From: Adlercreutzia equolifaciens | Lineage (GTDB): Bacteria; Actinomycetota; Coriobacteriia; Coriobacteriales; Eggerthellaceae | Length of the DNA: 64,000 bases | Assembly: GCF_029076695.1 (NCBI RefSeq) | Contig: NZ_JARFIK010000001.1 | Span: 496,001-560,000, forward strand | Direction: 5' to 3' | Part shown: positions 44,431-52,572 of the stretch, in pieces | Layout: each line of letters starts with the position of its first letter | Numbering within the stretch: position 1 is the stretch's first letter | Position numbers and translations under genes: made by a program | Notes under the pieces: generated by a model | Told to the model about the DNA's origin: nothing | The model's database searches: none | What the model saw: only the letters and a program-made list of their open reading frames with translations

Positions 44431-47400
44431 ATGCTTGATCGATCTTTAAGCAGGCGCTCGTTTTTCAAAGTGGCTGCCGCAAGCGCCGGCGCTATCGCCT
44501 TGGCTGATGGCGCAAGCCAGGCTATTTTGCATGAAGACGCCTTCGCCGATGAGACGGCGGACGATGAAATCAAGGTTATCCATTCCACCTGCCGTGGCTG
44601 CGGCAAGATGGAATGCGGCAATTTGATTACGGTGAAGAACGGTCGCGTCATTCACTTGGAAGGCGACCATCGCGCCGTGGCCAGCCGTGGCAACCTGTGC
44701 GTGAAGGGACGCTCGGCCACGCAGGCCCTGTACCATCCCGATCGTATTCGCTACCCGCTTATCCGCACCACGCCCAAGGGCGAGGATCCGAAGTGGAAGC
44801 GCGTGTCCCACGACGAGGCTATCCAGTATATGGCCGACGGCTTCAACGCCGTTATCGAGAAGTACGGCCAGCACTCCATTAAGTGCCTGCACGGCACTGG
44901 GCGTATTACCACCTATGCTACCGAGGCCTATCCGACCTATCTGATTCAGACGGCCAACACCGGCTCGCCCGCCGGCATTCTGTGCAAGGGCCCGCGCTTG
45001 AGCTCGGCCGCCATGATTTGCTTCCCGGGTGCTCACTGGTGCAATCTTATCGACGGCCAGAAGGTCAACTTCCAGTGGGGCACCAATCAGGAAGTTTCCA
45101 ACTACGACAATTCGTGCCGCGTGACCGTGGACGAGCATGTGCGCGCCGAGACCACCATTCAGGTAGGCCCGCGTATGCAGAACCTGGGCAAGGAAGCCGA
45201 CATTTGGATCGACTTGCGTCCCGGCACTGACGACGCCGTGGCCCTGGGCCTTTTGCATCAGGCGGTGTTCAACGACAACTGTAACATCGATATGACCTTC
45301 GTGAAGAAGTGGACGAACGCTCCCTTCCTGTACTGCGAGGACATCGAGCCGTCGGGCTGGACCTGGTCGAAGTGGGGCGATCCCGAAGGCAAGCAGGAGA
45401 TGGGCAGCTACCCGCTGAACATCCGCACGCGCATCCTGAAGGAGTCCGATATCGTCGAGGGCGGCGATGTGCGCAAGATGGCTGTTTGGGACACCAAGTC
45501 GAACAGCATCAAGTTCTTCGATACCCATACGTGCCTGTGGGACGGCCAGACCGAGTACCAGTACCCCGATCTCGACAAGGATTGCGTGGAATACAAGGGC
45601 GGCATTCTGGCCACCGATCCGGGCCTGCCGGTGGACATTGATCCGGCCCTCGAGGGAAGCTTCAAGGTAACCCTCAAGGACGGCAAGGAGCACACGGTAG
45701 AGCCGGTATGGGAGATGTTCAAGCGCCACTTGGAGCCCTGGACCCCCGAGCACACCTCGGAGATCACCGGCGTGGACCCGCAGAAGTTCATTGACGCGGC
45801 CGAGGCTTACTGCGAGGAGCCCGGCAAGGGCGGCATCGTGTTCAACCTGCCGCTGGAGCACGCCGGCAACTCCATCCAGACCACCATGCTGCCGCTTATT
45901 CTGTCGGCGCTGATGAACAACATCGACTCGCCCGGCGGTCAGCGCGGCTGCGAGAACATGTTCTTCACCATGGACACGTTCTTCCAGTATCACATTCCGT
46001 GGGCGAATAGCACGCTCGATCCGAAGGAGCAGGCCAAGGTGGTGGGTGGCGATCGCTTCCCGCTGACGCCGTTCTTCCAGATGGTCGGCGGCGCGGCTCT
46101 GTACCACGACCCCATTTCCGCCGCCGAGGCCATCCTCTACGACGATCCCTATCCCATCCGCGCCATGATTGCCAACTCGGGCCAGCACTTCAATTCGGGC
46201 AACGCCTGGATGAACTGGCAGGCGTTCGAGACGCTGGACTTCTTCGGCGGCTGGGAGCTGTGGCACAGCCCCACCATCGAGCTGGCCGACGTGGTTATGC
46301 CGGCGGCCCACTTCCTGGAGGTCAGCGTACTGCGCTACACCCAGGGCGGCGAGGGTGCCATTGGCGCCCAGGTGCAGGCCGTGAAGCGTCAGGGCGACGC
46401 CTCGTGGGACTCCGCGGACATTTGCTGCGAGCTGTCCAAGGCCATGGGCTACGAGTACTGGCCGACCAAGAATCGCCCGCTGCCCCAGTGGCCCGACGAG
46501 TGGATGAAGCCGTGGCCCACTGAGAAGGACATGCTGAACATGTCGGTGCTGCCCATGCGCCGCGAGCTGCCGGCCAAGATTGGCGACACGGTCATCGCGC
46601 CCCATCTGGACATTGCCGTGCCGGCTCCCGATGGCAACATCTTGCGCTGCGACGACTGGGACGAGTACGTCGAGCAGTACCAGGAGCACAGCCAGTGGAA
46701 CCTCAAGGAGATCTCTCCCTTCGGTTATTACTACCGCTTCCAGTGGGGCCATTTCCGTCCGCGTGATGCCGAGGATCCGACGGCGCCCTTCGTGCCGGGC
46801 TTCAACACCCCCACGGGCAAGTTCGAGATTCTGTCGACCATTCTGGAGTCCTATCACGGCCCGAATACCCAGTGGGTGGAGGCGCCGGGTTCCTACAACG
46901 GCATCCCGGGCTATCGCGAGCCGGTGGAGTCGCCGCTTTCGAGCCCCGAGCTCTACGAGGAGTATCCCATCATCGTGACGACCGGTCGCCGCAACCCGCT
47001 GTACTTCCACAACGAGGGACGTCAGCAGCCGTGGCTGCGCGAGCTGACCCCCTGCGCCACGTTCCAGATTCATCCCGATACGGCCGCCGAGCTTGGCATC
47101 GAGCAGGGCGACTGGTGCTGGATCGAGACGAAGCGCGGACGCATTCGCCAGGTGGCCGACTTGTTCTACGGCATTCGCCCGGGCACGGTGGAGTGCGACC
47201 ACCAGTGGTGGTACCCCGAGCTCTCGGCGCCGAAGCATGGTTGGGATCTGTCCAACGTCAACGTGCTGGTGAGCATGGACCACGAGTCTCAGGACCCCAT
47301 TATCGGTACCTGCAACTGCCGCGGCTACCTGGCCAAGATCTACAAGGCCACGCCGGAGAACAGCCCGTTCGGCAACCCGTGTCCCTGTGATGACGACGGC

Positions 47401-47475
47401 ACCGAGATCATCCACACCGCAACCGATCCTCGCTTGAAGGAATGGCTGCCTACCTACGAGTACGAAGTTATCTAG
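44431..47475 (+). CDS. Molybdopterin-dependent oxidoreductase, catalytic subunit (DMSO-reductase family)
   Basis: A 1,014-residue Tat-exported enzyme (SRRSFFKV at residues 7-14). The proximal [4Fe-4S] ligands are C54-X2-C57-X4-C62-X27-C90, with the electron-relay Lys92 (CVKG). The Mo/W-bisPGD domains follow, ending in TTGRRNPLYFHNEGRQQPWL and the C-terminal molydopterin-binding beta-barrel. It is about 200 residues longer than E. coli DmsA and has the CRGCGKMECG signature of the Eggerthellaceae-expanded group, which includes catechol dehydroxylases. The Mo ligand may be C185 in GILCKGPRL, but this is uncertain. Substrate unknown; reduction of an organic electron acceptor is likely. GAGAGG precedes the ATG at 44431. 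Confidence 0.93.
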   Translation: MLDRSLSRRSFFKVAAASAGAIALADGASQAILHEDAFADETADDEIKVIHSTCRGCGKMECGNLITVKNGRVIHLEGDHRAVASRGNLCVKGRSATQALYHPDRIRYPLIRTTPKGEDPKWKRVSHDEAIQYMADGFNAVIEKYGQHSIKCLHGTGRITTYATEAYPTYLIQTANTGSPAGILCKGPRLSSAAMICFPGAHWCNLIDGQKVNFQWGTNQEVSNYDNSCRVTVDEHVRAETTIQVGPRMQNLGKEADIWIDLRPGTDDAVALGLLHQAVFNDNCNIDMTFVKKWTNAPFLYCEDIEPSGWTWSKWGDPEGKQEMGSYPLNIRTRILKESDIVEGGDVRKMAVWDTKSNSIKFFDTHTCLWDGQTEYQYPDLDKDCVEYKGGILATDPGLPVDIDPALEGSFKVTLKDGKEHTVEPVWEMFKRHLEPWTPEHTSEITGVDPQKFIDAAEAYCEEPGKGGIVFNLPLEHAGNSIQTTMLPLILSALMNNIDSPGGQRGCENMFFTMDTFFQYHIPWANSTLDPKEQAKVVGGDRFPLTPFFQMVGGAALYHDPISAAEAILYDDPYPIRAMIANSGQHFNSGNAWMNWQAFETLDFFGGWELWHSPTIELADVVMPAAHFLEVSVLRYTQGGEGAIGAQVQAVKRQGDASWDSADICCELSKAMGYEYWPTKNRPLPQWPDEWMKPWPTEKDMLNMSVLPMRRELPAKIGDTVIAPHLDIAVPAPDGNILRCDDWDEYVEQYQEHSQWNLKEISPFGYYYRFQWGHFRPRDAEDPTAPFVPGFNTPTGKFEILSTILESYHGPNTQWVEAPGSYNGIPGYREPVESPLSSPELYEEYPIIVTTGRRNPLYFHNEGRQQPWLRELTPCATFQIHPDTAAELGIEQGDWCWIETKRGRIRQVADLFYGIRPGTVECDHQWWYPELSAPKHGWDLSNVNVLVSMDHESQDPIIGTCNCRGYLAKIYKATPENSPFGNPCPCDDDGTEIIHTATDPRLKEWLPTYEYEVI

Positions 47476-47494
47476 GCGAGAAAGGAGCTTACTC

Positions 47495-48121
47495 ATGTCC
47501 CGTTATGCGGTTATCACCGACTTGAATCGGTGCGTATCTTGCCTGAACTGCGTCGTTGCCTGCAAAGAAGCAAACGAAGTACCCATTGGCAGCTTTTGGA
47601 TCAAGATTCTGCGCGTCGGGCCGAACCCGAAGACCCCGACGTCCACTTACCCCGATGTCGAGATGTACTACCTGCCGGTCAGCTGTCAGCACTGCGAGGA
47701 TCCGGCCTGCGTGCACGTGTGTCCCACCGGCGCCTCCCATAAGACGGAGAACGGCTCGGTGCAGATCGACCACGACAAGTGCATCGGCTGCCAGTTCTGC
47801 GCCATGGCGTGCCCCTACGGCGTGCGCTACCTCAACGAGGAGCAGGGCGTGGTGGAGAAGTGCACCCGCTGCTACCAGAAGACCAACGAGGGCGAGCTGC
47901 CTTCCTGCGTCATTGCCTGCGGCGGTTCGGCGCGCTTCTTTGGCGACTTGGACGCTGGCTACAACGACTTCCGTGGTCGCTTGGACGAAAACGGCAACAA
48001 CATCAGCTTGCTCGACGAGTCCTACATCAAGCCGTTCTCGGACGATGATGTTCACACGCTGCCCGATTCGGGCAACGGGCCGAGCGATCGCTTCATCCTT
48101 CGCAATCGGACCTGGAGGTAA
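47495..48121 (+). CDS. DmsB-like electron-transfer subunit with four [4Fe-4S] clusters
   Basis: A 208-residue ferredoxin subunit. Sixteen Cys in four motifs: CVSCLNCVVACKEAN, CQHCEDPACVHVCPTGA, CIGCQFCAMACPYGV, and CTRCYQKTNEGELPSCVIACGG. Same length and order as E. coli DmsB (205 residues). It passes electrons between the membrane anchor and the catalytic subunit; no signal peptide, so it is expected to be cotransported with the Tat-bearing subunit. It starts 19 bases after the catalytic gene, with GAAAGGAGC before the ATG. Confidence 0.95.
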   Translation: MSRYAVITDLNRCVSCLNCVVACKEANEVPIGSFWIKILRVGPNPKTPTSTYPDVEMYYLPVSCQHCEDPACVHVCPTGASHKTENGSVQIDHDKCIGCQFCAMACPYGVRYLNEEQGVVEKCTRCYQKTNEGELPSCVIACGGSARFFGDLDAGYNDFRGRLDENGNNISLLDESYIKPFSDDDVHTLPDSGNGPSDRFILRNRTWR

Positions 48122-48124
48122 CCT

Positions 48125-49033
48125 ATGGAAATTCAGACGCCACTTGTCATCTTCACCTTGCTCCTCTGTCTGGCGAACGGCCTGATGGGCTTCCAGGGTC
48201 TCATGATGGTCCAGCGAAAGGGCGATAACCGGTTCCACCTGATCACGCTCATTGTGACGGCCGTGGTGCTGGTGGTGGGCGGCCTGGCCGTATTCACGCA
48301 CCTGCAGCATTGGGAGCGTATCTTCAACGGCTTCGGCCAGATCAACTCGGGTATTACCCACGAGCTTATTCTCATTGTCGTCATGGTGGTGGCCCTGGTG
48401 GTGGCCTTCGTGATGGCTTGGAGGGGTCGCGAGGACGGCGTGGTCCCCTCCAAGGCTGTGGGGGTTGCCTTCATCATCATTGCGGTGATCGGCGGTTTCG
48501 TGACGGCTCACTCGTACGACATGTACGCACGTCCGGCCTGGAACAATCTGTTCCTGTACCTGTACTACTACGCCAGCGAGCTCATTCTGGGCGCCGCGGG
48601 TGTGTGGGTGCTGACGGCCGTGTTGAAGCAGGGCGATGACGTCAATGCCCTGTTCGGTAAGCTGACGCTGGTCATGGCGGTGCTGTACACCGTTATCACC
48701 GTTGCGGCCATGTTCGCCATCTCCACTATCGAGCCGGCAACCATCGAGGGCATTACCTTCTACACCTACGATCCCACCCATCCTGCTGTGGATCCCGCCG
48801 CGGATTTGGCGGCGGCCTGGAGCGGCGCTTCAGCCGGTCTGTTCTGGGGCGGAGCCGTGGTGGTGGGCGGCATCGTGCCCATTGTTGTGGCGGCGGTGGC
48901 AGCCTTCCGCGCGAAGCTTGCTGCCAACCCGGCGCTGCCCGTGGTGGCCCTGGTGGCCGCTCTTATCGGCAATACCTGCTACCGCATCGTGCTGTACGTA
49001 GTCGGTATCGCCTCCTACGTGTACTTCTTCTAG
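48125..49033 (+). CDS. DmsC-like membrane anchor subunit
   Basis: A 302-residue integral membrane protein with eight predicted helices, matching DmsC/NrfD-type quinol-oxidising anchors in length (E. coli DmsC 287). It starts 3 bases after the FeS-subunit stop, in tight operon. It would oxidise menaquinol and feed electrons to the FeS subunit. The helical density and lack of haem-ligand pattern fit the DmsC rather than the cytochrome b class. Residues in the quinol site were not identified. Confidence 0.88.
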   Translation: MEIQTPLVIFTLLLCLANGLMGFQGLMMVQRKGDNRFHLITLIVTAVVLVVGGLAVFTHLQHWERIFNGFGQINSGITHELILIVVMVVALVVAFVMAWRGREDGVVPSKAVGVAFIIIAVIGGFVTAHSYDMYARPAWNNLFLYLYYYASELILGAAGVWVLTAVLKQGDDVNALFGKLTLVMAVLYTVITVAAMFAISTIEPATIEGITFYTYDPTHPAVDPAADLAAAWSGASAGLFWGGAVVVGGIVPIVVAAVAAFRAKLAANPALPVVALVAALIGNTCYRIVLYVVGIASYVYFF

Positions 49034-49044
49034 CCAGCCTTTTG

Positions 49045-49083
49045 CCTGCTCCGGAAGGAACCCCCTCCTCCTTCCGGAGCAGG
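49045..49083 (+). terminator. First of two tandem hairpins downstream of the anchor gene
   Basis: 15-base perfect arms CCTGCTCCGGAAGGA/TCCTTCCGGAGCAGG with a 9-base loop, beginning 11 bases after the stop. The tail TTCGGCTTCTTTGG is T-rich but no continuous run, so partial termination or mRNA protection is likely. Confidence 0.75.
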
Positions 49084-49094
49084 TTCGGCTTCTT

Positions 49095-49161
49095 TGGCTT
49101 TGTTGGGGAAGGCAGACTTCTCTCCCGTCCATGAAGAAGTCTGCCCCCCTCAGCAAAGCCA
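49095..49161 (+). promoter_or_regulatory. Second tandem hairpin, 27-bp stem just before the acidic-protein gene
   Basis: The left arm (49095-49121, GGCTTTGTTGGGG then GGCAGACTTCT) pairs with 49135-49161 along 27 positions, with two wobble pairs and one 2-base mismatch; the loop is 13 bases. It ends 8 bases before the ribosome site GAGAGGAG of the next gene. Together with the preceding hairpin it divides the operon into the DmsABC part and the assembly part. Confidence 0.75.
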
Positions 49162-49182
49162 CTATATCGAGAGGAGATCATC

Positions 49183-50142
49183 ATGGACAAAGATATCCGT
49201 GACTTGCTGCTTGACGACGACCTGTTCGATCCCTTTGACGACGAGGATGAGGGAGAGGCCGTCGAGGTTGTTTCGGAAGACGGATCCGACGACCTGATCG
49301 GGGCTCCCTTGGAGGAGCGCCCCCAGGAGGAAGCGCCCGCCCTGCCCCCCGAGGAGCGCATTGCCAAGCTTCTTGAGGAAGTGCCGGGACAGAAGCGCCT
49401 TATGCTGCGTTTGGTCGATTACTGCCGCGAGCCCAAAACGGGCGTCGAGATGGACGCCTACACCGAAGAGCTCCAGGAGCACTGCTACAGCGTTTACTCG
49501 CCGGTGGTGCTGCGCGAGCTGCTTGAGGGCGCCGGTGCTATCGAGTACCTGACCGATGAGGATCCCCAGGATGCGGCCGCCGAGACGGTCGCGGCGTCGG
49601 AGACGGGCGCTGCCGACGGGGAAGCGGGCGTTTTGCCGGCCGCGGCGGCGGAGGCATCTGCAGATACGGTCGACCCCTTTGCCTGCGGCGCGCTTTTGGT
49701 GCCCATTGATGAGGCGAAAGTCTGCCACGACGTGATGGTCGAGGGCGACGAGGAAGTGGTGCTCGATTTCCTGGAAGTGGAAGAGCGCCAGCCCGGCGTC
49801 TGGGTGGCGACGGCTGCCGGTTGCGCGGCCGTGGATGCGGTCGACGATGTGGCCGACACCAAAGAGCTGCTGGGAAAGGAGCCCCAGTACCTGGACATCT
49901 ATCACCAGATTCTCGACTACTGCGCCGAGGAGAAATACGGACGCTCGGCCAAGGAGATCGACAACTTGGTCAATGACAGCCCGCTGCTGCAGGAGCCGCG
50001 CCGCTATTCCGGCTACTTCGTCAGTCGTCTGGAGCGCCAGGGGGCGTTGGAGTGGCAAGGAGGCTGGTGCATCACGAAGGCCGGCCAAGCGGTTATTGAG
50101 GATTACGAGGCTCAGCTGAACAAGGAGGTTTGCCATGGCTAA
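49183..50142 (+). CDS. Acidic protein of unknown function in the molybdoenzyme operon
   Basis: A 319-residue soluble protein. The N-terminus (1-60) is extremely acidic (DLLLDDDLFDPFDDEDEGE). Two similar helical modules follow, about 63-120 (ERIAKLLEEVPGQKRLMLRLVDYC...) and about 245-315 (YLDIYHQILDYCAEEKYGRSAKEIDNLVN). Both look like winged-helix or tandem-repeat folds. A low-complexity Ala/Glu stretch lies between them. No known domain was recognised. The stop overlaps the TorD start by eight bases, so expression is coupled to the chaperone. A role in assembly or regulation of the molybdoenzyme is inferred from position. Confidence 0.8.
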   Translation: MDKDIRDLLLDDDLFDPFDDEDEGEAVEVVSEDGSDDLIGAPLEERPQEEAPALPPEERIAKLLEEVPGQKRLMLRLVDYCREPKTGVEMDAYTEELQEHCYSVYSPVVLRELLEGAGAIEYLTDEDPQDAAAETVAASETGAADGEAGVLPAAAAEASADTVDPFACGALLVPIDEAKVCHDVMVEGDEEVVLDFLEVEERQPGVWVATAAGCAAVDAVDDVADTKELLGKEPQYLDIYHQILDYCAEEKYGRSAKEIDNLVNDSPLLQEPRRYSGYFVSRLERQGALEWQGGWCITKAGQAVIEDYEAQLNKEVCHG

Positions 50143-50824
50143 GGAGATCAATCTCGAGTCGGTCATGCAGGGACGATTGGCCACGTACGGGATGCTGGCC
50201 CGTCTGTATCGCGAGGAAATGGATGCGGCTAGCCTGAAGGCGATGATGGCCATGCGCTGCCCCATCAACACGGGCAATGCCGATGTGGATGCGGGCTATC
50301 GCCTGTTCCATAAGTACTTGAGCGGCGCTTGGGAGCGCACCTTGGAGGATCTGGAGCGCGACTACCTGCGCACCTTCATTGGCGCGAACACCACGGGCCA
50401 TTCGGCCGCCTACCCCAACGAGTCGGTGCATACCTCGCCCGAGCGTCTGCTGATGCAGGACGCGCGCGACGAGATTCTGGCACTGTACCGGGCGGCCGGT
50501 CTTCGCAGCTTGGACAGCTGGAAGATGGGCGAGGACCACATTGCCGTCGAGCTGGAGTATATGCAGATCAAAACCTTGCGTGCCATGGAGGCTTTGAAAA
50601 AGGACGACGTGGAGACGGCGTCGGCCGAGATGCTGTGCCAGTACCACTTCATCGTCGATCACCTGCAGGGCTGGATTCCGTTTTTGGCCCAGGACATGCT
50701 GAAGTTCGCCGAGACCGATTTCTATCGCGCCTTGGCTTACCTGACGCGCGGGTTCATCGAGGTGGACAAGGACTTTCTTGAGAACGTGCTGTCCGAGGAG
50801 CTTGAGGCCGAGCGCGCAGCATAA
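50135..50824 (+). CDS. TorD/DmsD-family molybdoenzyme chaperone
   Basis: A 229-residue all-helical protein. The central family signature appears as LERDYLRTFIGANTTGHSAAYPNESVHTS (E-x2-Y-x2-F/L...P..S.), the region that binds Tat leader peptides. The C-terminal helices contain YHFIVDHLQGWIPFLAQDM. Members keep the apo-catalytic subunit folded until the cofactor is inserted and guide it to Tat. Its client is presumably the enzyme encoded at 44,431. AAGGAGG lies before the ATG inside the previous gene. Confidence 0.93.
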   Translation: MAKEINLESVMQGRLATYGMLARLYREEMDAASLKAMMAMRCPINTGNADVDAGYRLFHKYLSGAWERTLEDLERDYLRTFIGANTTGHSAAYPNESVHTSPERLLMQDARDEILALYRAAGLRSLDSWKMGEDHIAVELEYMQIKTLRAMEALKKDDVETASAEMLCQYHFIVDHLQGWIPFLAQDMLKFAETDFYRALAYLTRGFIEVDKDFLENVLSEELEAERAA

Positions 50825-50878
50825 CAGCAGAAGGCGCTGAGGGAGCGCTGCCGATCCTAATGAGAGAGAGGACGGGCG

Positions 50879-51529
50879 ATGAAAAAAGTTTCGGTCAGTC
50901 GTCGAGGGTTCATTACCGGAGCCGTCGGCGCAGGATGCATGTTGGCGCTGGGCGGGGTGGTGATGCTGCCCGAGCAGGCGCTGTGTCGACCGCCCGGAAC
51001 CCGGAGCGAAAACGCGTTTGTGGGCGCCTGCGTGCGCTGCGGCAAGTGCATCGAGGTGTGCCCTAATGCTTGCATTGTGCCCGCCACCATCGAGGACGGT
51101 GTGGTGAACTTGCGCACGCCGAAGCTGGGTTTTTCCCGCTCGGCATCGCAGTTGCGAGGGGCCATGGGCTGGTGCGATCACTGCACGGAGTACAACAACG
51201 GCGTGGCGAAATGCGCCGAAGTGTGCCCGTCCGGAGCGCTGACCACTACGGACGACTCGTCGTTCGACACCATGCAGCTGGGTGTGGCGCGCATCGAGAC
51301 CGATTGGTGCCTGGCGTGGATGATGAAGGGCTGCACCCTGTGCAAGAATGCCTGTCCGCAGGAGGCTATTACCTTCGACGAGCACAACCGTCCCCATGTG
51401 GACGAGTCGCTGTGCAACGGCTGTGGTAGTTGCGAGCAGGCGTGCGTGAGCCTTGAGAGCGTTTCGGTCAGCGCCGGCGGTCGAAGTGCCACCACCCGAG
51501 CCATCAACGTTGTGCCCGTGGGCGCCTAG
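50879..51529 (+). CDS. NapG-like ferredoxin with Tat signal
   Basis: A 216-residue protein. The Tat motif SRRGFI (7-12) and hydrophobic stretch target it across the membrane. Cys motifs include C51/54/57/61 (CVRCGKCIEVCP), WCDHCTEYNNGVAKCAEVCP, GCTLCKNACP and CNGCGSCEQACV, giving four [4Fe-4S] clusters as in NapG/MauM. It usually works with NapH, encoded 12 bases downstream, as a quinol dehydrogenase that feeds periplasmic reductases. GAGAGAGG precedes the ATG. Confidence 0.9.
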   Translation: MKKVSVSRRGFITGAVGAGCMLALGGVVMLPEQALCRPPGTRSENAFVGACVRCGKCIEVCPNACIVPATIEDGVVNLRTPKLGFSRSASQLRGAMGWCDHCTEYNNGVAKCAEVCPSGALTTTDDSSFDTMQLGVARIETDWCLAWMMKGCTLCKNACPQEAITFDEHNRPHVDESLCNGCGSCEQACVSLESVSVSAGGRSATTRAINVVPVGA

Positions 51530-51541
51530 GGGAGGTCCGTC

Positions 51542-52567
51542 ATGAAAAAAATGAAAGCTTCGACCCTGCGCGCTTTGGTGATGGGCGTCATTCTCGTTGT
51601 CGTGGCCATCGGCTACTTCACCGCCGTGGGGATTGGCAATTTGAGCGGCTTTGGCTTCGACGTCTTCGCGTTCCTGTGCCCCTTGGGTTATCTGGAAAGC
51701 TTGCTTGCCAGCAAGATCTTTGTTCCGCGCGCGCTTATCTCGGTCATTGCGGTGGTGCTGCTCATCATCGTGCTGGGCCGCGTCTTCTGCGCCTGGATGT
51801 GCCCGATGCCGTTCTTGCAGAAAATCATTCCCGGCCTGGGGAAGAAAAGCAAGAAGGCCAAGGGCGCCAAGGACGCGGCGGCGCTGTCCGAGAACGCGCC
51901 TGCGCAGGCGGCGCCCCCGGCCGTCGGCGACGATGCAGCGCCGGCAGCTGCCGAGGCTTCAGTGGCGGTGGCCAGTGAAGCGACCTCGGTTGCGCCCGCC
52001 GCTGCGGAGCCTACGGCCCAGGAGATCGATGCCCATATCGGCGGAAAGCCGAACCGCTTCAAGTTCGACTCGCGCTACGGGGTGTTGCTGGGCGCTCTTG
52101 GCTCGGCGGCCATCTTCGGATTCCCTGTCTTCTGCCTGATCTGCCCGGTGGGCTTGACGTTCGCTGGCGTGTTTTTGGTCATGCGTCTTTTCGCATTCGG
52201 CGAGACTACCTGGGCTATCATCGCCGTGCCGTTGGTGCTGCTGCTCGAAGTGGTGTTCTTCCGCAAGTGGTGCTCGAAGATTTGCCCGCTTGGCGCGGTG
52301 ATTTCCCTGATCTCGGGGGCGAACAAGACGCTGCGCCCCACGATCGACGACGGCAAGTGCCTCGACACGTCCAAGGGCATCTCGTGCCTGCGGTGCGCGA
52401 AGAGCTGCCCTGAGCACATTAATATCCGCGAACCTGAACTGTCGGAAGTCTCGCTCAACAACTGCACGAAGTGTCGCGAGTGCTCCGATCATTGTCCGAC
52501 CCAGGCCATCACCTTCCCCTTCCTGCCGTCGCGCAAGGGCAAGGGCGATGCCGTTGAAAAGGAGTGA
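51542..52567 (+). CDS. NapH-like membrane ferredoxin
   Basis: A 341-residue polytopic protein. The two C-X3-CP motifs (FCAWMCP and WCSKICP) of the NapH/NosR family are present. The C-terminal cytoplasmic part binds two [4Fe-4S] clusters (SCLRCAKSCPEH, CTKCRECSDHCP). A cytoplasmic Ala/Pro/Glu-rich insertion at about 105-165 between the second and third helix is not part of the family fold. With the NapG-like protein it would form a second quinol-oxidising module besides the DmsC-like anchor. Its stop lies 5 bases before the next gene's GTG start. Confidence 0.9.
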   Translation: MKKMKASTLRALVMGVILVVVAIGYFTAVGIGNLSGFGFDVFAFLCPLGYLESLLASKIFVPRALISVIAVVLLIIVLGRVFCAWMCPMPFLQKIIPGLGKKSKKAKGAKDAAALSENAPAQAAPPAVGDDAAPAAAEASVAVASEATSVAPAAAEPTAQEIDAHIGGKPNRFKFDSRYGVLLGALGSAAIFGFPVFCLICPVGLTFAGVFLVMRLFAFGETTWAIIAVPLVLLLEVVFFRKWCSKICPLGAVISLISGANKTLRPTIDDGKCLDTSKGISCLRCAKSCPEHINIREPELSEVSLNNCTKCRECSDHCPTQAITFPFLPSRKGKGDAVEKE

Positions 52568-52572
52568 GGGCG

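Noticed and set aside
44446-47496. 1,016-codon minus-strand open frame under the molybdoenzyme gene
   Set aside because: A shadow of the high-GC codon pattern; no domain, no ribosome site, and the plus-strand product is unmistakable.
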